DNA of 64,000 nucleotides from NCBI RefSeq assembly GCF_900890425.1, contig NZ_CAAHFG010000001.1:2790001-2854000 (forward strand). Reading direction: 5' to 3'. How positions within the stretch are numbered: the first letter of the stretch is position 1; every line of letters begins with the position of its first letter. A program made the position numbers and the translations under genes. The DNA comes from Pontiella desulfatans (GTDB lineage Bacteria > Verrucomicrobiota > Kiritimatiellia > Kiritimatiellales > Pontiellaceae). The notes under the pieces are model-generated. The model saw only the letters and a list, made by a program, of their open reading frames with translations, searched no databases and was not told the DNA's origin. Below, piece after piece: positions 45,602 through 54,041 of the stretch.

Positions 45602-48056
45602 AGGCCAAATCCTCTTCCGTAAAGCTCCATCCCATCTCATCGGCGGACAGGTCACGGAACGGCGAGTTCCATCGTTCGGACCGCCGGGCCAGGCCTTTCC
45701 GGACCGCATCGACCGGCATGCAGTAGTTTTGGTGCGTGTTTTCGAGAATCGCCCTCCAATCCCCGCTCTCGGCTTCAGGTGGCGGCCTTGTTTCCATTCG
45801 CACGACCTCTTTTCCAATCCGCACGATCATCTCATACTTTTCCAGCTTCATGATATCCTTCGGATCAACAAGATCCTGCATATCCTTTGCAAAGAATTGG
45901 CTATCGCGCTTATCGGCTTTCCCAAGAATCGTTGTCCCGGCGGTAGACAAGGCGTCCACCTGGCGCGTCCCGAACTGGGACAGATACTGGTGGGCCAGAC
46001 ATAGGTTGATCCCGAACTTACGCGCCTGGACAATGATGTTTTCCAGGGCATTCGCTGCAACAAACCGGTGTGCCTCATCCGCAAAGATCGAAAATCGTTT
46101 CCGCTGTTCAATCGGAGTGTCGCTGCGGCTCATGGCCGCGTTAAGAAACAGGGAGAGCATGAAGGCACCGAGAATCTCCCCAGCATCATTGCCCACGGAC
46201 GATAGATCGACGAGAAGAATCATGCCTTCATCCATAATCCGCCGGAAACTGATACGGTTTTCGGACTGGGAAAGCATGAGCGACACATTACCGGCGGACA
46301 CCAGCTTCGACAGCTTGTGCTTGGGGGCCTGCAGGTCGGTTTTACGATAGTCCTTCAAAAAATCGTGCTGCCAGAACTTTTTGACAGGTTCGTCCTGGGC
46401 CGCTTCCACGATCATCCGCCTCAATTCTTCGCTTTCCGAACTCCCCTGCCGAACCAGGCAGTAAAGATCAAGCAACGATGCGTGCTTCAGGTATGACAAC
46501 CCGATGAGTCCGTTTCGTATGACATGCTCCAAACGATCACCCCAGTCCGAGAACACCCGCCGTAGAGCTCCGACGATATCGTCTGCCCTCCGGTAAATAT
46601 TTTCTCCGGCGTCCAAGGTCAATGGATTCCACAGGGGCACCCAATCGGGATCGCCGGGATTGAAATAGATGGTGCGATGACGCAGCTCGTCCGGAATGAT
46701 TGTCAGGGCCTGTTTGACGGCATCCCCATGAATATCGATGAACACGGCCCCACCACCCTCTTCAATGTCTTGACGGAGCATGTTCAACAAAACCGTGCTC
46801 TTTCCCATTCCGGCGGCGGAAAGAATATGGGTGCTGCGGGAGCGGATATCTTCAGGGATGCAAACACGCTGCTTCTCACCGGCATACCGGCTGTCGCCAA
46901 TATACGTCCCGCTGTGGAGGGATTGATCCCTGACCGGCAATGTCTCCAATGCGGCAAGGGGGAGCCTGCGCTGCTCGACGAGTTTGGCGTGGAACAGATG
47001 GGCCAGGCCGACCAGTTCGCGGGAATTCACAAGAAAGCCCGGACGATAGACCGTCCCTCGCTGGATCATCCGGAGCATGTCCAAATCCGTGAATGCTTTC
47101 CGATACTCCCGGTCTCCAACATGGCGCAACGGGCGCCCTCCATGTTGATAAAGGTTCATGAAGGCCATTACGGCCAAAAGCGTTGGAGGCGGATGAGGCT
47201 TTCCGGTAATAACACCGATTCTGGCCGCCACATTGAAGAATGGCCGATCATTGTGGGCTTTCATTTCGACATCGCTTGCCATGCTCCGGAGATCGCCCGA
47301 CGGGGCCTGCTGCATGATGCGCCGCCCCAGACTGTAGAGCCCATGGAGATTGATTTCATATTCCAAATCCAGCAAACGTTTCACGTTGCGGTGCCAGTCA
47401 TTCGTCGCCGTAACGGGCTGGAATACACATTGGTAGAAGCCTATATCGGAGGCGGGAATTTGCGACAACGCCTGGATAAGGGACATAAACGTCGGAGAGT
47501 TCAGCTCCTCGTACGATGTCAGCAAATGGGAGTACGGCGGATCGGGATAGTAGTCGGCCAGATAGATGCGCGTATCCCGCCCCCTATCGACACATTCCAG
47601 CAACGGCTCCCGATCAACCGTAACTTCCGAGCATTCAAACAGCCCGCGAAATATTGTGGAAAGCACATAGGCGTCCGCTTTATGCACAAGCAGGCCAATA
47701 GTGATGGACTGCATATTTCCAGAGATCTCAAATGCGACACGATGGGTCAGGCTGGCCATGGACTTCAGCAGGATCTCAGACCTGTTCCAATCACATTTCT
47801 GCTCAGGCGACACCCAGATGCGCAGCCTGATCCACTCACCGGAAACAATGGGAACTTCCGGAATCGCCGTTGACTGTTCAGTATTATCCTCCACACCGAA
47901 CAGTGCATAGCACGGCTCCAACCGCACGGGTTCCACCTCTATCTTCGGCGAACAGCCTTTGGCTATTTCCATTGATAAAAGGGACATGAGCTTTTTCGCC
48001 GCCATCCTCGGGGCAGCGCGCTCAAGCCTCACCTGATCTATCGTAGCAATCTGCAT
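45588..48056 (-). CDS. VirD4/TraG-like coupling ATPase
   Basis: An 822-residue P-loop ATPase. The N-terminal 400 residues are not assigned. The motor has Walker A AAGMGKST (414-421), VFIDIHGD, GMILLVDLSS as Walker-B-like strand, and SIFADEAHRF (DEAH 660-663), followed by an HQYLSQF sensor block. This is the DUF87/TraG-type DNA-pumping family. No transmembrane helix was seen at the N-terminus, unlike classical VirD4. The start at 48056 is the first ATG after the upstream gene; its ribosome site is weak. It could move element DNA in conjugation or act in replication or defence. Confidence 0.8.
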   Translation of the reverse strand: MQIATIDQVRLERAAPRMAAKKLMSLLSMEIAKGCSPKIEVEPVRLEPCYALFGVEDNTEQSTAIPEVPIVSGEWIRLRIWVSPEQKCDWNRSEILLKSMASLTHRVAFEISGNMQSITIGLLVHKADAYVLSTIFRGLFECSEVTVDREPLLECVDRGRDTRIYLADYYPDPPYSHLLTSYEELNSPTFMSLIQALSQIPASDIGFYQCVFQPVTATNDWHRNVKRLLDLEYEINLHGLYSLGRRIMQQAPSGDLRSMASDVEMKAHNDRPFFNVAARIGVITGKPHPPPTLLAVMAFMNLYQHGGRPLRHVGDREYRKAFTDLDMLRMIQRGTVYRPGFLVNSRELVGLAHLFHAKLVEQRRLPLAALETLPVRDQSLHSGTYIGDSRYAGEKQRVCIPEDIRSRSTHILSAAGMGKSTVLLNMLRQDIEEGGGAVFIDIHGDAVKQALTIIPDELRHRTIYFNPGDPDWVPLWNPLTLDAGENIYRRADDIVGALRRVFSDWGDRLEHVIRNGLIGLSYLKHASLLDLYCLVRQGSSESEELRRMIVEAAQDEPVKKFWQHDFLKDYRKTDLQAPKHKLSKLVSAGNVSLMLSQSENRISFRRIMDEGMILLVDLSSVGNDAGEILGAFMLSLFLNAAMSRSDTPIEQRKRFSIFADEAHRFVAANALENIIVQARKFGINLCLAHQYLSQFGTRQVDALSTAGTTILGKADKRDSQFFAKDMQDLVDPKDIMKLEKYEMIVRIGKEVVRMETRPPPEAESGDWRAILENTHQNYCMPVDAVRKGLARRSERWNSPFRDLSADEMGWSFTEEDLAYEEF

Positions 48057-48112
48057 ATCTGTTATAAGATAGCGGCAGCGCAGGGAGAGCTGTTGCAACC
48101 TGCACGGCCTTT

Positions 48113-48688
48113 TTAACGCATAGGTGTTCTGCGCAACCGACGCATTAGATCCGGATGTTGCTTGAGGGCCTTGCGGAAATTGGAATGGATGCGCGCCCCG
48201 GATCCTTCCGAGATCTCTGATGGCAGGATCCGGCGGTATGCCGCTATGTATTCTTCCGCGTCGGCGATCAACTGCTCGACGCTTCGATGAGAACAATACG
48301 ATTCCACCGTGACGGATATCAGATTGCGCGAGTATTCCGCACCATACTCCAATGCCAGAGTGCGCAATACACCGCGCAGCCCTCCGCCGCTTCCAGTTCT
48401 TACCTCTTCAAAAGCCGCCTGCGCCGCGCTGTCCCCATATTTCCGTTTCAACAAATGCCAACACCGACCGGAACAGAACTGGACATCAACGGGGCCCGGC
48501 TTGATTCCCAGCAAGGAAGCCTCCACATGGGTCAGGCAGCGGGCAAGGCATTCACAATACGAATCCCAGTCCGTGAGAATGGCGAACTTCGCGGTGAAGC
48601 CATTCAGCGCCGCATCAACCTTTTGATCGATGCGGTCGGGAATACCCTCGATGTTGGCCAACAGGCGCTGGAGTCTGCTTGTTGTCAT
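48113..48688 (-). CDS. Hypothetical protein with shared element domain
   Basis: A 191-residue protein starting MTTSRLQRLLANIEG, with GAGGGCGGGG upstream. Residues about 70-170 contain LLKRKYGD...GGGLRGVLRTLALEYGAEY, the core pattern (Y...GG.R.vL..lA.eY) also found in the two upstream proteins. No enzymatic motif. It is cytosolic, mostly helical, and 14 bp after the gene at 48703. Confidence 0.7.
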   Translation of the reverse strand: MTTSRLQRLLANIEGIPDRIDQKVDAALNGFTAKFAILTDWDSYCECLARCLTHVEASLLGIKPGPVDVQFCSGRCWHLLKRKYGDSAAQAAFEEVRTGSGGGLRGVLRTLALEYGAEYSRNLISVTVESYCSHRSVEQLIADAEEYIAAYRRILPSEISEGSGARIHSNFRKALKQHPDLMRRLRRTPMR

Positions 48689-48702
48689 AGCCCCGCCCTC
48701 AT

Positions 48703-49287
48703 TTAAAGCCGCCGAAACATCGATGATGTCTTGCGCAGTCCCTGGACAAAGGCGTCGATGAGATCGCGGTAGTTTTGTGCATATCGCTCCGGCTGATCCC
48801 TGCGTACGCTTGAAGGAATGCTGGCATCGAAGTGCTGCATGAACTGCCGGATAATCTCCACTTTGTCCTCCCATGAATTAGGAGCGACGTAGCTGTCGAA
48901 TACAGACCGCACGTAGTGCTGGACCGCCTCCGCTTTGCAGGCATCGGCAATGATGTCGAGGATCCTGCGCATACCGCCATTCGTGCCATCATGGGCATCA
49001 TTGTAGGCAGAGACGATGTCGCCACCATTGTTGTTGCGATATTCACGCTCAATCATTTCCTTCGCTCTGCTCTGGGCCTGTCCGGTCGACATGCGCCCTC
49101 CGTTCGTAACGCAGGTTGCCGTGTGATGGTTGAGGTAATCGCCTGTCACCATGGCAAACGCCTCGAACGAACCTACCGTGTTGCTCGACAAGGGATACCG
49201 CATGCGTGCCTCGTCATGCGGAATACCAATATTGCGAGCAATGCTCCGCTCTTCCAGAGCATCCATTATCTGCTGTATTGTCGTCAT
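48703..49287 (-). CDS. Hypothetical protein with shared element domain
   Basis: A 194-residue protein that aligns along its whole length with the C-terminal 190 residues of the protein at 49303: IGIPHDEARMRYPL versus IGLPIDRARAGYAL, AYNDAHDGTNGGMRRILD versus AYAEARDATRGGLRHVLD, and PERYAQNYRDLIDAFV versus PERFADRYDVIIRSFV. It is a stand-alone version of that domain. GGAGACAAAA precedes the ATG. Function unknown. Confidence 0.75.
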   Translation of the reverse strand: MTTIQQIMDALEERSIARNIGIPHDEARMRYPLSSNTVGSFEAFAMVTGDYLNHHTATCVTNGGRMSTGQAQSRAKEMIEREYRNNNGGDIVSAYNDAHDGTNGGMRRILDIIADACKAEAVQHYVRSVFDSYVAPNSWEDKVEIIRQFMQHFDASIPSSVRRDQPERYAQNYRDLIDAFVQGLRKTSSMFRRL

Positions 49288-49302
49288 TTTTTGTCTCCTA
49301 TT

Positions 49303-50967
49303 CTATAGAGTGCCAATCACTCGTTTTACTTGTTCCATCGAATCTACAAATGACCGGATGATCACATCATACCGGTCAGCGAACCGTTCCGGCGGCTCGG
49401 AGGCAAGGTGCGGCGGTAGCGCCTCCGGGTGCGCCTTCAGAAAATCTTCCATGAATGCAACCCTCGCCCGGTAGTCTTCTCGATCGAAAGCCGTGGCGAG
49501 GATAAACTGGATATACTCCTCCTGCCTTCGCTTCTTATACTCATCAGCCATACGGTCCAACACGTGTCTCAGCCCACCGCGCGTGGCATCCCTAGCCTCA
49601 GCATAGGCGGCAACTCCTCCACCTTCGCGTGCAAAGGCTTCCCCCATCAATGCATGGGCCTCAGGCATGACCTCTTCCGCAGTCACATGCTCTCCGGTTC
49701 GGCCCGTAGCCTGGGTCATATGGAGATAAAAGGCCGCCGCCACACCCAGTGTCTCGGCCTGGGACTCCGATGTGACACTGTAAAGTGCGTAACCGGCGCG
49801 TGCCCTGTCGATAGGAAGGCCGATTCTTTCCGCCAGGTTTTCCGGCTGCAATTCGGCCGTGACTATCGCAAGCGTGCTGGACACCGGGCCATCGTCCGCA
49901 GACGGATGAAGATGTGCGTAGTGTGTCGACCGGCGGCGTGTTGCCGCATCATATAGCGCGACGACATCGTCGCCATCGTCAGCGGTGGCGTATTGACTGA
50001 GGCGTATGCACGTACTGACCGGAACCAGGGGATACTCAAGTCCCCTCTGGGTCTCCAGGGGAATTACACTCAGAAGTTTCCGGAGGCGGGTGCCGAATCC
50101 ATGCGGATAAAGGCTGCGCCGCAGATATGAATCCGACCACTCGGATAGGAGAGGTTTCAGCTCCCTGGAATCGCCCGAGGCGACCGTGTTTTTAAGAACC
50201 ACATGGAACCGCTCAGGAATCTGGCCTCCCAGTTTTTGGATTGTGCGCATAACCGGATCATCCCCTGCGGAATCGATGTCATCCGGCAGTCCGAATCCAG
50301 TTCTTAAGGCTGATCGTACAATGTCCTCTTCCAGGAAAACCGCAGAGATAATCCCTTCAATCGTACGTACCGCCGTAATACGTATGTGCCGCCGTGCTTT
50401 TTGGATAGCTGCAACCAGGATTTTGCGCTCTTCAGCCGGGAGGAAACGGTTGGAGCTGTCCGCATCAACATCAGGATAGAGAAACCCTTCGATATCGGCA
50501 TCGTCGATCGCGGCCTGAATCTTTGCAGGGATATGCCGCACCAGACGGATATCGCCGGAAACCGATGCCATGTGCCCCGTCAGAACGACATCCTGAACCA
50601 AGGGAATATTAAGGGCGGCCGACAGCATGGCCGCGAAAACGGGCGCGTCAGCGGAAAAGCCGGAGACATCTATTCCAACATCGGCGTTGGATGCCGCGGA
50701 CAGGTTAACGCCGGACAGTTCAAATCCGAACGGGCCTATGCCAAGACCGGCGCATATTGAATCCACAACTGGCAGCACATTCTCCTCGATATGCCGGAGA
50801 GTAGCCAGATCAAACCGCAGCGTGCCGGCAATGGTGAGTCGATCCGGTTTATCACACTCCTGCGCCTTTGCGATCACGGCGGTGACCACAGCCTTGGGCG
50901 CACTACCGTTCTCGAATACCAGCACGGTCTTCGCACGGCCGATTACAGATGGAGGGTTACGTTTCAT
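49303..50967 (-). CDS. Lon-like (S16) protease-domain protein with shared element domain
   Basis: A 554-residue two-part protein. Residues about 85-215 follow the Lon proteolytic domain: SGFSADAPVFAAMLSAAL, VVLTGHMASVSGDIRLV, then IPAKIQAAI and GFLYPD. Ser 105 and Lys 149 are 44 apart, close to the 43 between the Lon dyad residues, though the GPSAG context is degraded to GFSADA. There is no AAA domain. The C-terminal third (375-554) is the domain repeated in the next two genes. It could be an ATP-independent peptidase or a dead scaffold. Its ATG overlaps the upstream stop (ATGA). Confidence 0.65.
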   Translation of the reverse strand: MKRNPPSVIGRAKTVLVFENGSAPKAVVTAVIAKAQECDKPDRLTIAGTLRFDLATLRHIEENVLPVVDSICAGLGIGPFGFELSGVNLSAASNADVGIDVSGFSADAPVFAAMLSAALNIPLVQDVVLTGHMASVSGDIRLVRHIPAKIQAAIDDADIEGFLYPDVDADSSNRFLPAEERKILVAAIQKARRHIRITAVRTIEGIISAVFLEEDIVRSALRTGFGLPDDIDSAGDDPVMRTIQKLGGQIPERFHVVLKNTVASGDSRELKPLLSEWSDSYLRRSLYPHGFGTRLRKLLSVIPLETQRGLEYPLVPVSTCIRLSQYATADDGDDVVALYDAATRRRSTHYAHLHPSADDGPVSSTLAIVTAELQPENLAERIGLPIDRARAGYALYSVTSESQAETLGVAAAFYLHMTQATGRTGEHVTAEEVMPEAHALMGEAFAREGGGVAAYAEARDATRGGLRHVLDRMADEYKKRRQEEYIQFILATAFDREDYRARVAFMEDFLKAHPEALPPHLASEPPERFADRYDVIIRSFVDSMEQVKRVIGTL

Positions 50968-51479
50968 GGCGCGATCCTGATTGAAATGGTTCCGGAATGG
51001 AGCCCCGGGAAAACCCGCACCGTGATAGCTCCATCCATGACCGTATCCTCAATGGATGGGACGGGCTCTTCATCGCCGGAGGTTGCCGCAAGCCGCATTG
51101 GAGCGGAGGGAAAGGCCGAGAACCAAAGTAGGTCACGGGCCTCCAGCCCTTGGATCCATATGACCCGACCGATTGACAAGGAAAGACGATAATGCCCTGG
51201 CAACAAGTCGGAGATTAGTATCTCCTCGCCTATTGAGTAGTTTGCTATACGAGCCACCAACTCCCCGTCACATTCGAGCAGCAGACCTGGAAACGAGGAT
51301 GGTCTGGCTGCCGCGATGAATTGCAGAAACAGACGATGACCGGCATGGTACCCGGGCAAGGCACCCATGGCATCTATACTGGAGAGTGCGTCCCGGTAGG
51401 CGTCCCGTCGATCAACCTGTTTGGTGGCGTCATCCAGAATCGGGATAAAGTAAAGCTGTTCATAGCTATTCATGGCCAT
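50964..51479 (-). CDS. Hypothetical beta-rich protein
   Basis: A 171-residue cytosolic protein of unknown function. The middle and C-terminal parts are rich in beta strands (GLLLECDGELVARI, LLPGHYRLSLSIGRVIW, GAITVRVFPGLHSGTISI), suggesting a small sandwich domain. It overlaps the genes on both sides (14 bp upstream, 4 bp downstream), so it is tightly coupled to them. Confidence 0.65.
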   Translation of the reverse strand: MAMNSYEQLYFIPILDDATKQVDRRDAYRDALSSIDAMGALPGYHAGHRLFLQFIAAARPSSFPGLLLECDGELVARIANYSIGEEILISDLLPGHYRLSLSIGRVIWIQGLEARDLLWFSAFPSAPMRLAATSGDEEPVPSIEDTVMDGAITVRVFPGLHSGTISIRIAP

Positions 51480-52599
51480 CCTCCTTCCGTTGGTTTCCAG
51501 ACCTGGAGTCCAGGCGTTTCAGGTAGCAGTCAGCGGCTTCCGCGAATTCGGGGTCGCTGGACAACACTTTCGCCGTATTGAGCCAAAGATCCGGCATCCG
51601 ATCCTGCGGAGAGCCGTCATGATTGCCCCACCCTGTCCCGGCGAAACGCGATAGCGATGATTTTGAAAGGCCATATTCGCGGGCAAGTTCAGACGGACGG
51701 TAGTCGCCCTCCGACAAACCGTTGAAGATTTTCCTTATGAGTGATGCCAGCTCACTCCTTCCAAGCTTTTGAATAGCCGGCCTAAGCCTGTAGATCCCCT
51801 GCGTCTTCTCTTCAACAACAGCCTCGGCGAGCCCCGCAGCCGTCAGCCCCAGATGGTCTTCTCCCGGGATGGGCGGCATATGCACTCCATAGGACGGATC
51901 CGTCATCATTGTTTCCTCATGAATGTCCCCGATCAGGAGACCCGACAGACGATCATCGATAAGCATTTGAATGCGCTCCCGTTCCCCAGGTTTCCCTGGA
52001 TCGACTGTTCCTGCATTTTCAGCAATCCATTTACGGCGTGCGGCGCCGGCGATTTGCTTAGGCATCAAAACGGTAATGGATTTCCCATTGGCGCGGATAA
52101 CGTACCGGCTGGAGCGACCGTTTCGCCGCGCTTCGCGCAGGGACAACTCGTAATGATGCCGAACCAGACGCTGCAGGGCGCGTGCCTCGAATTGCTCTTG
52201 GGCAAGAGGATGCATAGTCCGGAGTATTTCCTGCTTCTTCTCGATGAATGAAAGGTACGCACCGAAGTACCGGGTACAATCCACTCCATTGCGCTCACCC
52301 GGCGTTGCAGAAGGAAGTTTGGCAAACTTGTCGATGGTCATGTCGTATGCGCGGTCGATAAACGAATACCCTGCGTTCTCCGCTTCGTCGTTCAAGTAGG
52401 ACAGGAAGTCGATGATCCTTCCATTGCTGCATCCGGCAAAACGGCAGAACGGCCGCTCATGAATGCATGCCAGCGCATCGCGCTTACGTTTTCTGCATAT
52501 TTTGCGGGCAAGATCCGGCAGCGACGATTCGTCGCAGGGAATCTCCTTCCGCCCCGTGCTTCGGTCGCAATATGAATCTACTGGATATGATATTTTCAT
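51466..52599 (-). CDS. HTH-containing hypothetical protein
   Basis: A 377-residue protein. The N-terminal 60 residues hold seven Cys (ICRKRKRDALACIHERPFCR), possibly a zinc site. The C-terminal region has a helix-turn-helix (YRPSELAREYGLSKSSLSRF) followed by LWLNTAKVLSSDPEF, as in XRE-type proteins. It may be a DNA-binding regulator of the operon. The ATG overlaps the kinase stop (ATGA). Confidence 0.65.
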   Translation of the reverse strand: MKISYPVDSYCDRSTGRKEIPCDESSLPDLARKICRKRKRDALACIHERPFCRFAGCSNGRIIDFLSYLNDEAENAGYSFIDRAYDMTIDKFAKLPSATPGERNGVDCTRYFGAYLSFIEKKQEILRTMHPLAQEQFEARALQRLVRHHYELSLREARRNGRSSRYVIRANGKSITVLMPKQIAGAARRKWIAENAGTVDPGKPGERERIQMLIDDRLSGLLIGDIHEETMMTDPSYGVHMPPIPGEDHLGLTAAGLAEAVVEEKTQGIYRLRPAIQKLGRSELASLIRKIFNGLSEGDYRPSELAREYGLSKSSLSRFAGTGWGNHDGSPQDRMPDLWLNTAKVLSSDPEFAEAADCYLKRLDSRSGNQRKEDGHE

Positions 52600-54041
52600 G
52601 ACTTCACTCCTGGTTCCGGCAATTCACAAACGTTGAATTCCAGATCGTCCAGAGCTTCGGCGCATTTGAGCGCCTGCTCGAAATCCCGTTTTTCAAGAGC
52701 CCCCAGAAGGTCGGCTTCAATCACTTTTGGCTCCAAATATCCAATGAGTTTTTTAGCTGGCACCGACTCGGGATTAATATTGGCTGCGTCCTTGGCATGC
52801 TGTAACGCTCTGGAGAGATTCCCTGACGCCATTGCTTCGGCACATGAATTGATACTCTTGCTGAATGCCCGGACACGGCGCCCAAGCCGGAGGCTGGCCA
52901 GACGTCCCTCGGGATGCGAGGGGTAGATGTTCTCCGCTTCGGCCAGCAGTTCAAGCATCTCCTCAATTTCTCCGGTCGACGCTGACTGATTAAGCTCGCG
53001 ATATATTGCATCGGCTTCCGCCTTGGCTTCGACGCTCGGCTCCTGATCGCAAACGCACGGCTCGTTCGTTTCGGCAATCTCCTGCTCCATTGCGTCAAGA
53101 TCCGGCAGCAGTTCATCAATGGACTGGTACCGCTGGCCCGGATCCTTTTGAAGGCATCTGGAAATAATCCGGGTTACCGCCGCCCCCATCGTAGATCCTT
53201 GAAGAGGATCCTTTCTCAGATGGCCGTCACGAATATACTGAGCCGATCCCGTCCAGGGAGGTCGTCCCGAGCCGCCGACAAGCTCATAGAGCATGATTCC
53301 CAGGGAATAAATGTCCGCTGCCGGACCGAGTTCCGCGACACGTTGAACCACGAACCGCTCCGGTGCCATATAGGCCTTTGTCCCCTTTCGGATCTCTAAT
53401 CCATCCCCTTGATCGTCGCCCGGGTGAGCGTCCGTTGAGCCGAGAATGACCGAGGATTCGAAATCGGCAAGTTTGCCCGTTTTTCCAAACAGCAGGATGT
53501 TTTCCGGCTTAAGATCGAGATGAAGAACTCCCTTGTTATGCAAATGCGAAAGGCCGGCACATACTTGGCGGATAACAGCAAAAATATCTTCAATGGATGT
53601 ACTGTCGGCATTTCGCTCGTAGAGGTTTCTGAGTGACCCTTCAGGAGCCGCTTCCGTGACAAGGGCCAGCAAGGTGTCGCCCCGAACGCTTCGCAGGTGG
53701 TCTATGCTATAGTATGTCAGAACATTGGGATGATGCCCTGCGTGCTCGGCGATGCGAGCTTCGTTTCTTAATCCGGAAGCAGAATCCCCTTCCGCACTTT
53801 TTGCTTCGCGGCATATCTTCAGAACCACTTCGCGTCCTGACACATTTTCCCGGGCCCGACACACCAGATGCCGCGGCGCGCCCGCAATGGCATTCCCTAT
53901 TTCATAGCGGCCGGATATGACTTCGCCCGGATCGATTCGTTCGGACGAAAGCATCACCCTGGGAGAATCGGATGCATATCCGACTACAGCATTATCTCGG
54001 TTCGGCATAACGTCCTTCTCTTGCATCTTCTGTTTGCTCAT
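52596..54041 (-). CDS. Hanks-type Ser/Thr protein kinase
   Basis: A 481-residue cytosolic kinase. Beta-3 Lys 75 (VVLKI), alpha-C Glu 94, catalytic loop HLDLKPEN (Asp 176, Asn 181) and APE (226-228) are present. The metal-binding DFG is DFE (193-195), and the glycine loop is poor (GNAIAGAPRH), but the remaining residues suggest activity. The C-terminal ~170 residues are helical, TPR-like. No transmembrane segment, unlike PknB receptors. The ATG at 54041 overlaps the propeller gene's stop (ATGA), so the two proteins are probably partners. Substrates are unknown; neighbours in the operon are the obvious candidates. Confidence 0.88.
   Translation of the reverse strand: MSKQKMQEKDVMPNRDNAVVGYASDSPRVMLSSERIDPGEVISGRYEIGNAIAGAPRHLVCRARENVSGREVVLKICREAKSAEGDSASGLRNEARIAEHAGHHPNVLTYYSIDHLRSVRGDTLLALVTEAAPEGSLRNLYERNADSTSIEDIFAVIRQVCAGLSHLHNKGVLHLDLKPENILLFGKTGKLADFESSVILGSTDAHPGDDQGDGLEIRKGTKAYMAPERFVVQRVAELGPAADIYSLGIMLYELVGGSGRPPWTGSAQYIRDGHLRKDPLQGSTMGAAVTRIISRCLQKDPGQRYQSIDELLPDLDAMEQEIAETNEPCVCDQEPSVEAKAEADAIYRELNQSASTGEIEEMLELLAEAENIYPSHPEGRLASLRLGRRVRAFSKSINSCAEAMASGNLSRALQHAKDAANINPESVPAKKLIGYLEPKVIEADLLGALEKRDFEQALKCAEALDDLEFNVCELPEPGVKS

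Noticed and set aside
46677-47873. 398-residue plus-strand open frame opposite the VirD4-like ATPase
   Set aside because: Antisense shadow of a gene with Walker and DEAH motifs on the minus strand.
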